A stretch of 64,000 nucleotides of DNA. Origin: Rhizobium sp. Leaf306 (GTDB lineage: Bacteria > Pseudomonadota > Alphaproteobacteria > Rhizobiales > Rhizobiaceae). Shown one piece after another: positions 55,812 to 64,000 of this stretch. Each line of letters begins with the position of its first letter. The stretch's first letter is position 1. Made by a program: the position numbers and the translations under genes. Location: the NCBI RefSeq assembly GCF_001423425.1, contig NZ_LMNX01000003.1, positions 303,910 through 367,909 on the forward strand. Reading direction: 5' to 3'. The notes beneath the pieces were generated by a model. That model had not been told where the DNA came from, ran no database searches, and was given only the letters and a program-made list of their open reading frames with translations.

Positions 55812-56621
55812 ATGGGTAAGCCATCACTACATCCTGGCGACGTTTACGCACAGGAAAGCACGATGGGCCACTGGCCCACGACGCTGCTTGGCGGTCTTCC
55901 CGTTGTCCGCTGCAGCATGGATGAGGCGGCGCAGGGTTTCATCGATGAAGCGCTCCTTCACCGGGGCAGCAGTGCCAAGCCGTTCTATTCCACCTCGGCA
56001 AACGGACAGGTGATCGCGATGTGCGCGAAGAAGGCCGACTTTCAGGATTTGATGCTGGAAGCCGACCAGATCCACGCCGATGGCATGCCCATGATCATGT
56101 ATTCCAGAATGTTTTCGTCGCATCCTGTATCCGAACGGATCGCGACGACCGATCTCGTGCATTCCGTGGCAGTCAAGGCAGAGCGGGCAGGTGTCAGTTT
56201 CTATTTTCTCGGCGGAACCGAAGAGGTCAACGCCAAGGCAGTCGCCGCAATGCGGACCAGGTATCCAAACCTCACATTCGCTGGGCGCAGAAACGGCTAC
56301 TTCAAGCGTGGCGAAGAGGATGCGGTGATCGCCGACATCCAGGCAAGCAAGCCCGATATTCTATGGATCGGGTTGGGCTTTCCGCTTGAGCAGGCCTTTG
56401 TCAGCCGGAACATCGACCGGTTGCGATCTGTCGGTGTGATCAAGACATCAGGCGGTCTATTCGACTTCGTCTCGGGGAAAAACGCCCGCGCGCCGTTGTG
56501 GATGCAGCGGTACGGGTTGGAGTGGGCCTACCGGATGTATAATGAGCCACGCCGCCTGACGATGCGGTATCTGCTGTCGAACCCGGCTGCCATTCGAGCG
56601 CTGTTTACCCACTCGAATTGA
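55812..56621 (+). CDS. WecG/TagA/CpsF family glycosyltransferase
   Basis: A 269-aa glycosyltransferase of family GT26. Motifs: ADGMPMIMYSR (about residues 90-100), FYFLGGTEEVNAKA, RNGYF and LWIGLGFPLEQAF; the GGLFDFVSGKNARAPLW block near the C-terminus is typical. These enzymes add a hexosamine or ManNAc-type sugar to a lipid-linked intermediate in the cytoplasm. An internal ATG at 55863 with AGGAA upstream is an alternative start. First gene of the exopolysaccharide region on this strand; the remaining genes run the other way. Confidence 0.9.
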   Translation: MGKPSLHPGDVYAQESTMGHWPTTLLGGLPVVRCSMDEAAQGFIDEALLHRGSSAKPFYSTSANGQVIAMCAKKADFQDLMLEADQIHADGMPMIMYSRMFSSHPVSERIATTDLVHSVAVKAERAGVSFYFLGGTEEVNAKAVAAMRTRYPNLTFAGRRNGYFKRGEEDAVIADIQASKPDILWIGLGFPLEQAFVSRNIDRLRSVGVIKTSGGLFDFVSGKNARAPLWMQRYGLEWAYRMYNEPRRLTMRYLLSNPAAIRALFTHSN

Positions 56622-56678
56622 TCGGGTGCTGACTTCCGATGAAGGCAGGTCATTGATGCGCTCATCACGAGCCGCGCG

Positions 56679-58268
56679 TCACGCGCCAGGTTTGTAGAAG
56701 CTGTCGACGATGCCGGCCGCGAACGACCATTTCGGGCGGATAATGCTTCCGTCGATCGCTTCCATGTAACCATTGCCATTCAGCGTATGCAGCTTTCGGC
56801 CGGGCCAGTGCTTGCCGGGGCTCAAGTGCTTTACGATCACCTGATCGAACCGTTCGTCATCCAGGCGCGTCACTTCGGCAAGGCTCAAAGCTGCCCCATA
56901 GCCGTTGCGGCAATCCTGCACGGGACGCAGGAGTTTGCCGTCGCGCCATATCATGTTGCCCGCGGGTCTCGCGGATCGGTCGTTGATGACAAGCGGGTTC
57001 GCGGCGTGCGGTCGCCAGGGGCCGAGAAGCGTTTCCGCCGACCATAAGCAGAGCGTATCGGAATAGCCGCCGATACCATCCCTTGTCACAGCGAACATCC
57101 AGAACTTTCCCGCGTGCTGGATGATTGTCGCATCGGCGGCCTCGATGCCGGAAACAAGTGTCGCGTGTTTTTCCCAGCCGAACGGAAAGCGCGTTGCCCT
57201 GTAGATGGAAATCTCGCCGCTGAGAGACGCCTCCGGAACCATCCAGATCTCACCATCCGCTTCGATGAGGAACGGATAAGACAGATGCCAGGCCTCTTCC
57301 AGAACAGGGATGGCTGGGCCCGGCCGTCCTTGTTCGTCAAACTCGACGACGCTGATGATGCCCTTCTGGGTCTTCTGATCAAGATCCTCGAAGAAGAGAT
57401 AGTCCTTGCCCTGCCAACGAAACGGAAACGGGTCTGCGTAAAAATGGTCGATTGGGTCCGCGAGAACCTGCCAGGGTGTCCCGCCGAGGTCGCGTCGTTG
57501 CCAAACGTCATTGTCAGAGGTGACCCGACGCCAGCCGATCCGCCAGTGGGGAGCGTGGCAGCATAGCCGATAGGCAGCGCGGGCCGCGGCAGATGCCAGC
57601 ATCTTGGCGCTACGAACAGTCACCGCTTTGCGGCTGATAGCGCGTGCGTGTGGCTGGGCCGTGTTGTCTGCAATACGCGGCGCGCGCGGTTCTTCCGGCA
57701 AAGCCTTGATGAGAAGGATGGCTGTCCGTGACCAAACGGCTTCCATCGCGCCACCGATACCAGCCGCAGCTTCGAGGGACGCAAAGCCATCGGCAACAAT
57801 CCAGCGCTCGCCGGAAGGCAGGGTGCACTCAATCTCGATATGCGGTGTTCCCTCGAAAAACAGCGCCGAAGCGAGACTGAATTCACCGGCGTGGCCGTTG
57901 AACAACGGCCGATAGATCCGTGTCGATCGGGGGGATGCGCTTCGGTTCGATGTGAGGTCGATGACAATATCCGGAGCTGCGTTGTCTGACCGGGTTCGCC
58001 AGTCCGCCAGCGCATCCGGCTCAATACGGTCGCAGAGGCACGGCTGATGGCGTCGAAGCACCATCTTCTCAAGCTGCAAAAGGCTTTCGAGGGCAGGCTG
58101 CGCTGCCTGATCAGCCCCTTGGACCAATTGAAGGCGCACCGTGGTACCGGCGGCGCGCTGCTCAAGCCGACGGCAGAGCCACTGTATCCACGCCGATGTG
58201 GACGAGCGCTCCGCCACAATCTCGATGGTCAGCGGAGGGACGGAGTTTGAAACGCTGTCCATCGTCAT
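56679..58268 (-). CDS. Glucosamine inositolphosphorylceramide transferase-like beta-propeller protein
   Basis: A 529-aa protein. The C-terminal half (about 255-525) resembles the five-bladed propeller domain of plant GIPC-transferases and related bacterial proteins: ADPFPFRWQGKDYLFFEDL, GEIWMVPEAS, and RDGKLLRPVQDC. The N-terminal half (1-230) looks like a diverged formyltransferase-like region that usually precedes it. In bacteria such genes accompany polysaccharide synthesis, with an unclear transfer role. Its ATG directly abuts the stop of the upstream glycosyltransferase gene. Confidence 0.72.
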   Translation of the reverse strand: MTMDSVSNSVPPLTIEIVAERSSTSAWIQWLCRRLEQRAAGTTVRLQLVQGADQAAQPALESLLQLEKMVLRRHQPCLCDRIEPDALADWRTRSDNAAPDIVIDLTSNRSASPRSTRIYRPLFNGHAGEFSLASALFFEGTPHIEIECTLPSGERWIVADGFASLEAAAGIGGAMEAVWSRTAILLIKALPEEPRAPRIADNTAQPHARAISRKAVTVRSAKMLASAAARAAYRLCCHAPHWRIGWRRVTSDNDVWQRRDLGGTPWQVLADPIDHFYADPFPFRWQGKDYLFFEDLDQKTQKGIISVVEFDEQGRPGPAIPVLEEAWHLSYPFLIEADGEIWMVPEASLSGEISIYRATRFPFGWEKHATLVSGIEAADATIIQHAGKFWMFAVTRDGIGGYSDTLCLWSAETLLGPWRPHAANPLVINDRSARPAGNMIWRDGKLLRPVQDCRNGYGAALSLAEVTRLDDERFDQVIVKHLSPGKHWPGRKLHTLNGNGYMEAIDGSIIRPKWSFAAGIVDSFYKPGA

Positions 58269-59453
58269 TTATTTCTGAAGCTGTCCGGACGCCTGCAACC
58301 TGTCTTCCGATGTTTTCGGCTGTCGCCGGATCAGGCGCCGGTAGCCGTCGACCATTGCATCGAGCGAGTGTTGTTCGCGCAGCCGCTGCCCGCACTCCGA
58401 TAGCCTTTGCCGCAGAAGGGGATCGGAAAGTACAGCGCGAACTGCTTTTGCAAATGACGCCGTATCGGTCGTATCGACGAAAAGGGCACAGGGCTCTCCC
58501 CTGACCTGCAAGACTTCTCGCATGACGGACAGGTCGGAACTCACAACCGGAATGCCGGCCTGAGCGGCTTCCACCGGCGCGAGGCCGAACGTCTCTCCAG
58601 ACGTCGGGAAAACGAAGACGTCGAGGCTTTTCAGGAAGGCGCCGATTTCGCTGGACGGCATCTCGCCTGCGAAATGAAGCCGATCCGAAACGCCGAGTTC
58701 TGCGCCGAGAGCTCGCAGTCGCGGCGCTTCCGGTCCCTGACCTGCCAGTGCCAGATGGACATCTGGCATGACCGGCAACAATCTGATGGCGAGATCAATT
58801 CGTTTGATGGCGTTGAGACGGGCGACGCTTCCGATGATCGGGACGTCGGCTGGAAGGCCGAATTTTGCCCGCGCTTCCTGCTGCGTCATCGAAACGGTTC
58901 TGTCGGCAAAGCCGTGCGGAACATAGGTCAGTCGACGCTTGTAGGATGCCGGGTGTCCTTGGTAGTCCAGCCAGGTGGCCTTCGAATTTACAGTGATCTC
59001 GTCGTAGCAGCCGGCAAGGCCAAGCAGCTTATCGACGAGGGCGACCGGCCAGGAAATCGTCGCCTGCGGTGAGACGTGGTTGGCAATGATCAGTGGTACA
59101 CCGAGCAAGCGACCGACCGGAGCAGCGACAACATTGCCGAAATGCTGAAAGGTCAGCATCACGTCGGGCTTTATCGTGCGCACGAGCTGCGACAGACGAC
59201 GAAGCATGGCGAGGTTCTGCGAAATCCCCTGCGGTCTCGGATCTGCCGCAAAATGCGCATTTTCGAAGTGGTCGCAGCCGCTGGTCTTGCGATAGAGGAA
59301 CAGGTGATGCGCCTCGAATTCGGGCTGTCCGGAAATCGCTGGTTTCGACAGCTGTTCGGCGAGAAGGCGCGTGATCTCCTGAGCGCCCGCTGCTTCAGCT
59401 TGCGTCTGGATAAAGAGAAGACGTGTCGGACGTCGCTGCGCGCTCTCGGCCAT
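58269..59453 (-). CDS. Glycosyltransferase family 4 (paralogue 1)
   Basis: A 394-aa GT-B glycosyltransferase. The N-terminal domain begins RLLFIQTQAEAAGAQEI; the C-terminal domain has GSVARLNAIKRIDLAI and the E-x7-E motif GETFGLAPVEAAQAG (about residues 290-305). A retaining enzyme adding a sugar from a nucleotide donor to the growing repeat unit on the cytoplasmic face. It is closely similar along its whole length to the next gene, so the two arose by tandem duplication. Confidence 0.92.
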   Translation of the reverse strand: MAESAQRRPTRLLFIQTQAEAAGAQEITRLLAEQLSKPAISGQPEFEAHHLFLYRKTSGCDHFENAHFAADPRPQGISQNLAMLRRLSQLVRTIKPDVMLTFQHFGNVVAAPVGRLLGVPLIIANHVSPQATISWPVALVDKLLGLAGCYDEITVNSKATWLDYQGHPASYKRRLTYVPHGFADRTVSMTQQEARAKFGLPADVPIIGSVARLNAIKRIDLAIRLLPVMPDVHLALAGQGPEAPRLRALGAELGVSDRLHFAGEMPSSEIGAFLKSLDVFVFPTSGETFGLAPVEAAQAGIPVVSSDLSVMREVLQVRGEPCALFVDTTDTASFAKAVRAVLSDPLLRQRLSECGQRLREQHSLDAMVDGYRRLIRRQPKTSEDRLQASGQLQK

Positions 59454-59602
59454 AGGTTTTCCGGTTCACTCGTATAGTGACGATAAAGACAGCGAAAGCT
59501 CAAGAGAGGCTAAACACGATACTTAGCTTTCGAACGATACTGCGTATTACTGGGATTTTCTTGGAAGTCGTGAGGCGCGGACGTTTTGCGCGGCGCATGA
59601 CC

Positions 59603-60793
59603 TCACCTCGACGTCTTGAACGCAGAAGAGCGGCGGGGAGCCCCTTTTTCAGCGTTGCTCTTGATGATGATCTTTGTGTACTCGCTGACCATCAGATTGA
59701 GAGAGTAACGTTCGGCGAGTTCGCGTCCCGATGCGGAGAGCCGGTCATACAGCGCCTTGTCTGCAAGCAGCAACTCGATGCAGCTGACGAATTTATCAGT
59801 GTTTTCGGCATCGACGAAGAGGGCACAGGCGGATCTTTCCACCTGCAGGACTTCGCGCAGCACCGGCAGGTCGTTCGCGATGACAGGCACGCCTGCCTGC
59901 GCGGCCTCAACGGCTGCAAGCCCGAATGTCTCTGCGGCCGTCGGAAACGCGAAGACGTCGAGACACGCAAGGAAAGTCCCGATCTGCTCCGGGTTGACCT
60001 CTCCTGCGAAATGGACACGGTCTGCAACGCCAAGCGTCTGGGCGAGAGCCTCGAGGCATTCTCTGTGTGGGCCTTGGCCGGCAATGGCCAGGTGCAGATT
60101 TGGCACATGCGGCAGCGTTGAGATTGCCAGATCAATGCGCTTCAGAGGATGCAACCGGGCGACCGTTCCCATGATCGTCACATCCTTGGGCAGATCGAAA
60201 CAGTCCCTTGCCTTCTCTTTCGATAACGACGTGGTTTTCTGCGCAAAGCCATGCGGAATATGGACCAGCCGTTTGCGGTAGCTTCGTGCATAGGACTGGA
60301 AGTAATTCCAGGTCGCATGGGAGTTGACGGTTATCACGTCATAGAAACCAAGCGTGCCGAGGATGCGATCGGCCAGGCCAACAAAGCGGTTCACGGTTGC
60401 GGGCGAGGACACCTGATTTGCGACGATATAGGGTATGCCCATTGCCCGCCCGACAAGTGCACCGAGCACATTGCCGTAGTGCTGAAAGGTCAACATCGTA
60501 TCCGGCTTGATCTTGCGAACGATGGAGAAAAAATTCCGCGCGAAGGCGAGACATTCGCCAAGGCTTTGAGGCCTGCGGGGTGCTGCAAAATGGATATTGG
60601 GGAAGTGATCGCAGCCATCGGTCTTCCGGTACAGGAAAAGATGGTGCGTTTCGTATTCCGGCACGCCCGTCAGTTGCCTACGCGAAAGCTCCTGGCCGAG
60701 AAGCCGCGAGATCTCCTGCGCGCCCGCCAATTCCGCCTGAGTTTGCAGAAAAAGCACACGCCTCGGCTGCCTGGCTCGGTTGGACAATTTCAA
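59603..60793 (-). CDS. Glycosyltransferase family 4 (paralogue 2)
   Basis: A 396-aa GT-B enzyme, paralogue of the downstream 394-aa transferase: same RVLFLQTQAELAGAQEI start, LMLTFQH-like segment, MGTVARLHPLKRIDLAI and AETFGLAAVEAAQAG. Many substitutions show the copies have diverged, so they probably add different sugars or linkages in one repeat unit. About 150 bases of non-coding DNA separates the two, unusually wide for a duplicated pair in this cluster; a promoter may sit there. Confidence 0.92.
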   Translation of the reverse strand: MKLSNRARQPRRVLFLQTQAELAGAQEISRLLGQELSRRQLTGVPEYETHHLFLYRKTDGCDHFPNIHFAAPRRPQSLGECLAFARNFFSIVRKIKPDTMLTFQHYGNVLGALVGRAMGIPYIVANQVSSPATVNRFVGLADRILGTLGFYDVITVNSHATWNYFQSYARSYRKRLVHIPHGFAQKTTSLSKEKARDCFDLPKDVTIMGTVARLHPLKRIDLAISTLPHVPNLHLAIAGQGPHRECLEALAQTLGVADRVHFAGEVNPEQIGTFLACLDVFAFPTAAETFGLAAVEAAQAGVPVIANDLPVLREVLQVERSACALFVDAENTDKFVSCIELLLADKALYDRLSASGRELAERYSLNLMVSEYTKIIIKSNAEKGAPRRSSAFKTSR

Positions 60794-60905
60794 CTCCTAA
60801 TTGGTGGGGCAATAGTAGATTGTTCGTCTAAACAATAGGCTAACAGCATCGTTTCCAACAGTAACGATGATTTGTGCGGGTATCGTAAACGTATTATTTC
60901 ACTTC

Positions 60906-62201
60906 TTACGTTGATGCCGGCAAACGACCGCGATGAACTCGGACGCCGCCATGCAGATAGACTGCGTCTGCTTTTTGAAGTCCTGGATAGTGCTGGTACA
61001 CTTGTCGCCTGATCGAGAAGACAAGGATGAGAAAGATGAAGATCAGGAGAGACGTCGACCGACCGATTTCGTTCTCGACGAGGTTGTTGACGGTGTACAT
61101 GTTGACGTAGGCAAACGACAGGCCGATGAACTTGTCTCTGACATTTCCGACCGATACGACGAGCAGAAGATAGGTCGCTGACAGTGCTGCGAGAAACAGC
61201 AGGAAGCCGGCGATGCCGCCTTCGATGATGAGCGTGATATAGCCGTTGTGGAAGTTGTCGAGCACCCAGCCATAGACGCTTTTGAAGCTCGTCAGGCGTT
61301 CCGGAGTCCAGAAGCTGTCAAGGCCGAAGCCGAAGATCTCGCGTCCCTGCAATTCACGAAAGCCGTAGCTCCAGATCTTCATGCGGCTGTTGGTATCGAC
61401 AGTGATGCCTGCAACGCCGATCTTGTCGGCATCGACCACGAACGTCGTCGAGACGAGATTGATGATCGGTATCGCGAACAGGAGACCGGTGAGCAGTGCT
61501 AGTCTCTGGAGGAGCTTTGGCAGTCTGGAAATCACAATCGATGCGACGCCCAGAACTGATATAAGCTGGCCGCCGCGCGATCCTGCCATATAGACCGCGA
61601 GCAAGGCGATCCCGACCATTGCGATACGACCGACAAGCGCGCCCCATTGCGCGAGCGGCGTGACGCGTTGGCGCAGGGGAAGACCAACGCCCGCGATCAG
61701 CGCGTAGGCCGCATATGCTGCGAGCCCGTTCTTTTGCCCGGCAATGCCGCGCCACTTTCCCGCATGCTCCCAGCTGCTGTCGACACCGATCGAAGGGACC
61801 AGCAGCGCGACCAGAACGCAGACGACAACGAAGGTGGAGAGGGCCGCGAACATGACCCGCAGCGACTGTTCGAGCGTCAGCGTGTTGGCGATCGCAAGCG
61901 ACGTCACCAGCGCGTTGAAGATCAGGATTGCCTTAATGTAGCTGTCGGCACTTTGCACGCCCCACACCGCGGAAAAACTGACATAGAGCAGGAACGCTGC
62001 AAGCAGGGTGCATTCTATGCCGGAGGGGATCCTGAGCCCCACCTTGATAAACGCCACCACGACGATCCAGCCGGAGAGCATCAGGAAGACGAGATAACGG
62101 GCCTGCTCCGTCCAGGAGGGCAGCTTCAGCTCTTCGGCCGGCACCCACATGGAAAGAAGCAGAAGCAGGAACATGGCCGGTGCGATATAGCGATGCGCCA
62201 T
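60906..62201 (-). CDS. O-antigen ligase / Wzy-type polysaccharide polymerase
   Basis: A 431-aa membrane protein with about eleven helices and a large periplasmic loop (about 235-310) containing SRMKIWSYGFRELQGREIFGFGLDSF, the conserved R/H region of the O-antigen ligase/polymerase family. It polymerises repeat units in the periplasm or joins polysaccharide to a carrier. Starts at 62201, divergent from the Wzz-type gene, with CtrA boxes between. Confidence 0.88.
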   Translation of the reverse strand: MAHRYIAPAMFLLLLLSMWVPAEELKLPSWTEQARYLVFLMLSGWIVVVAFIKVGLRIPSGIECTLLAAFLLYVSFSAVWGVQSADSYIKAILIFNALVTSLAIANTLTLEQSLRVMFAALSTFVVVCVLVALLVPSIGVDSSWEHAGKWRGIAGQKNGLAAYAAYALIAGVGLPLRQRVTPLAQWGALVGRIAMVGIALLAVYMAGSRGGQLISVLGVASIVISRLPKLLQRLALLTGLLFAIPIINLVSTTFVVDADKIGVAGITVDTNSRMKIWSYGFRELQGREIFGFGLDSFWTPERLTSFKSVYGWVLDNFHNGYITLIIEGGIAGFLLFLAALSATYLLLVVSVGNVRDKFIGLSFAYVNMYTVNNLVENEIGRSTSLLIFIFLILVFSIRRQVYQHYPGLQKADAVYLHGGVRVHRGRLPAST

Positions 62202-62260
62202 TTCAAAATCCGCCTCGTATCCGTTAATCCAAATGCCTCAAAGTCCCTACTCCTGAAACC

Positions 62261-62277
62261 CTTAAACCGGCATTAAG
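62261..62277. promoter_or_regulatory. CtrA box 1 (TTAA-N7-TTAA)
   Basis: CTTAA-ACCGGCA-TTAAG contains the CtrA site TTAA-N7-TTAA exactly. It lies 60 bases upstream of the wzy-type start. Confidence 0.6.
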
Positions 62278-62322
62278 CGGCGGGTCGTCGGCAAGGTTAT
62301 CCGTTCGATCGGTCAGGCTTGG

Positions 62323-62339
62323 CTTAAAACAATCTTAAG
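62323..62339. promoter_or_regulatory. CtrA box 2 (TTAA-N7-TTAA)
   Basis: CTTAA-AACAATC-TTAAG, the same pattern and flanking C/G as box 1, centred 62 bases away (about six helical turns). It lies about 65 bases upstream of the wzz-type start. Confidence 0.6.
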
Positions 62340-62400
62340 CACAGGCTGTGATAAATGCGGTGGAATGAGAGAGCCGGTGCTCTGCCATTAGCCGTGAGAC

Positions 62401-63945
62401 GTGAACCGAATGCAGCCTCCATATCCAGCTCGGTCGAACAGCTCCGCACCTGAAGGGCTGACAAACTACCTTCAGATCGATCTGGGGCGGCTGGCCTATT
62501 GGCTGCGCCAAAAATTCCGCTGGATCGTCGCAGCTGCCCTCATCGGATTGGTACTTGCAGTTTCCTACACGGTCATTTCCAAGCCGCGTTATACGGTGAC
62601 GAGCGAACTCGTCATCGATCCCGCCGGTCTGCAGATCGTGGGCGAAGAGACGGGTTCGCGCAACGACATGCGCGAAACGCTGCTCCTCAACGCCGACAGC
62701 AAGCTTCAAACCCTGCTGTCGCGCAACGTGCTTCTCCGGGTGATCGAAAAGCTCGATCTTACCAACGACATCGAATTCGTTCCAGCTGGCGGTTTTAGTC
62801 TGTTCAGCTTCGGTGGACCCGCGACGCCGGTCGATCCGAGAATCATCGCGCTGGAATCTCTCAACAAGAGACTTGCAGCCCAGCGGGATGAGAAATCCTT
62901 CGTGCTGTTCATGTCGGTCTGGACATGGGATGCCGAGAAATCCATTCGGATTTCGCAAGCGCTGATCGAGGAATTCAAGGCCGAACTCAATGCCGGCGAT
63001 GTCGACGGCGCGAAGAGAACGACAGACTCGCTTCTTGCACGGCTCACCGAGCTGAAGAAGGGTGTCATCGAGGCCGAAGAGGCCGTCGAAACATTTCGGC
63101 GCGAAAGCGGCCTTCGCTCTTCGCAAGGCGAGCTTTCTAGCAGCCGTTCCATGGTCCAGGTCGACACCCAGTTGCGCGAGGCTCGCGAACGTCTGATCGC
63201 CGCTGACTCGCGCTACAAGCAGATGCTTGCTGGTGGCAACGATTCCTTGGCGATGCAGTCCGCAACGCTTGCCGCGCTGCGGGCCCAGTATTCGACCCTC
63301 AAGCAGGAAGCCGACGAGCAGTTGCTGACGTTCGGTACAAGGCATCCGAGGAGGGCCGCGGTTCAGTCGCGGCTGCAGTCGCTCGACCAGGAAATCGCCC
63401 GGGAAATGTCCCGGCTGACGCTAGCCGCCCGCAACGAATACGATCAGGCAAAGGCCGTTGTCGAAAAGCTCGAAGGTGAATCGAAGACCGTTTCTACCAG
63501 TGTGTTCTCGGATAACGATGCGCAGGTGCGTCTGAGGGAATTGTCGCGAGAGGCATCTGCGAGAGCCGCAGTCTACGAAGCCTTTCTCGGACGGGCGCGA
63601 ATGGCAGCCGAACGGCAACAGCTCGATACGACCAATCTCCGTGTAATCTCTGCTCCCATCGCTCCGAGAGAGCGGAGCTGGCCGCCGAGCATCGCGCAGG
63701 CGGCCGTTTTCGGCGCCGCAGTCGGACTGACATTGGGTGCACTCGGCGTGCTCGCTTTCGGCATCGCGATGGATGTCAATCATCCGCAACGGGGGCCGGA
63801 ACACGCCCGCACCGAGACGCTGGACGAAGACTATCCGAAAGAGATCGAGCGCAAGCCTGCACCGCGCACCGGTTCGTTGTTGTCGATGCTCCCGGACGAG
63901 CCATCGCCTGCGCCGCGCTCGTATCGGTGGAACCCGGACGCCTGA
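62401..63945 (+). CDS. Wzz/GumC family polysaccharide chain-length or export protein
   Basis: A 514-aa inner-membrane protein. Membrane helix 1 is at about 41-60 (after a cytoplasmic tail), helix 2 at about 435-460. The periplasmic part between contains long coiled coils (about 190-240 and 290-390), as in polysaccharide co-polymerases. No tyrosine-kinase domain or Walker motif follows, so a separate kinase would be needed if phosphorylation occurs. Begins at GTG 62401 or ATG 62410; neither has a strong ribosome binding site. The C-terminal tail is short and proline-rich. Confidence 0.88.
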   Translation: MNRMQPPYPARSNSSAPEGLTNYLQIDLGRLAYWLRQKFRWIVAAALIGLVLAVSYTVISKPRYTVTSELVIDPAGLQIVGEETGSRNDMRETLLLNADSKLQTLLSRNVLLRVIEKLDLTNDIEFVPAGGFSLFSFGGPATPVDPRIIALESLNKRLAAQRDEKSFVLFMSVWTWDAEKSIRISQALIEEFKAELNAGDVDGAKRTTDSLLARLTELKKGVIEAEEAVETFRRESGLRSSQGELSSSRSMVQVDTQLREARERLIAADSRYKQMLAGGNDSLAMQSATLAALRAQYSTLKQEADEQLLTFGTRHPRRAAVQSRLQSLDQEIAREMSRLTLAARNEYDQAKAVVEKLEGESKTVSTSVFSDNDAQVRLRELSREASARAAVYEAFLGRARMAAERQQLDTTNLRVISAPIAPRERSWPPSIAQAAVFGAAVGLTLGALGVLAFGIAMDVNHPQRGPEHARTETLDEDYPKEIERKPAPRTGSLLSMLPDEPSPAPRSYRWNPDA

Positions 63946-64000
63946 TGGGTCGCAGTTCTGCCCGAGAGAATAGGGCGGATTTTAATGGTCGGCCTCACTC
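63945..64000 (+). CDS. Possible start of next gene (cut by window end)
   Basis: An ATG at 63945 overlaps the TGA of the Wzz-type gene and the frame stays open to base 64000. A second candidate start in another frame is the ATG at 63985 with AGGGCGG upstream. Too short to identify; it shows only that the polysaccharide operon probably continues. Confidence 0.3.
   Translation, partial: MGRSSARENRADFNGRPH

Noticed and set aside
60843..60877. Imperfect hairpin CATCGTT ... AACGATG between GT4 paralogue 2 and the polymerase gene
   Set aside because: Considered as a terminator for the polymerase gene, but no U-tract follows on the minus strand.

Overview
The window looks like a chromosomal segment of an alphaproteobacterium of the order Rhizobiales, most likely Rhizobiaceae. 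The basis is the rhizobial glycerol ABC system with its DUF2160 subunit, an Lrp-type regulator beside putA, alphaproteobacterial LexA (GTTC-N7-GTTC) and CtrA (TTAA-N7-TTAA) sites, high GC, and dense operons joined by ATGA overlaps. I see no rRNA, tRNA, insertion sequence, phage or CRISPR array. This is metabolic and surface-polysaccharide territory with little sign of recent transfer.

Layout. (1) 1-12206 (+): a seven-gene redox operon entering from the left: old-yellow-enzyme-type flavoprotein, three membrane-anchored diheme c-type cytochromes of the RoxA/cytochrome-peroxidase-like group, a small membrane protein, a GMC oxidoreductase and a membrane-fused patatin phospholipase. No characterised pathway with this combination comes to mind. 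(2) 12222-17627: an Lrp-type regulator divergent from putA, then a lactonase-fold beta-propeller. (3) 17631-20748 (-): copper cluster copD, copC, PepSY membrane protein, DUF2946-like protein. (4) 20843-25019 (-): kup, then an operon of ECF sigma factor, anti-sigma factor and Bax-inhibitor-1 protein. (5) 25212-25364 (+): four consecutive hairpins, each showing the anti-Shine-Dalgarno string CCTCCTCCC in its loop, probably a cuckoo/CcsR-like small RNA. (6) 25469-33902 (+): glpR, glpD and the glycerol transporter glpSTPQ-DUF2160-glpV. (7) 34037-38914: DoxX protein, a 57-aa protein under a LexA box, gnd, an S10 peptidase and anmK.

(8) 38978-50490: an oxidative L-fucose-type catabolic system. The minus-strand operon runs sugar ABC transporter, aldo/keto reductase, lactonase, zinc dehydrogenase, mutarotase, SDR dehydrogenase and fuconate dehydratase. 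Divergent from it are an FCD-type GntR regulator and a UxaA-type dehydratase, with four repeated operator-like sites between. (9) 50567-55177 (+): allE, then rutABCDF for pyrimidine nitrogen salvage, preceded by a near-perfect sigma-54 promoter and a RutR-like palindrome. A 45-aa membrane protein follows. (10) 55812-64000: an exopolysaccharide locus with a WecG/TagA transferase, a GIPC-transferase-like propeller protein, two paralogous GT4 transferases, a Wzy-type polymerase and a divergent Wzz/GumC chain-length protein. The wzy/wzz intergenic region carries two CtrA boxes, suggesting cell-cycle control of this polysaccharide.

Start codons were often moved from the longest frame to one supported by a Shine-Dalgarno sequence or an overlap with the upstream stop; each case is stated. 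Functions rest on motifs and family recognition by eye; no database search was made.
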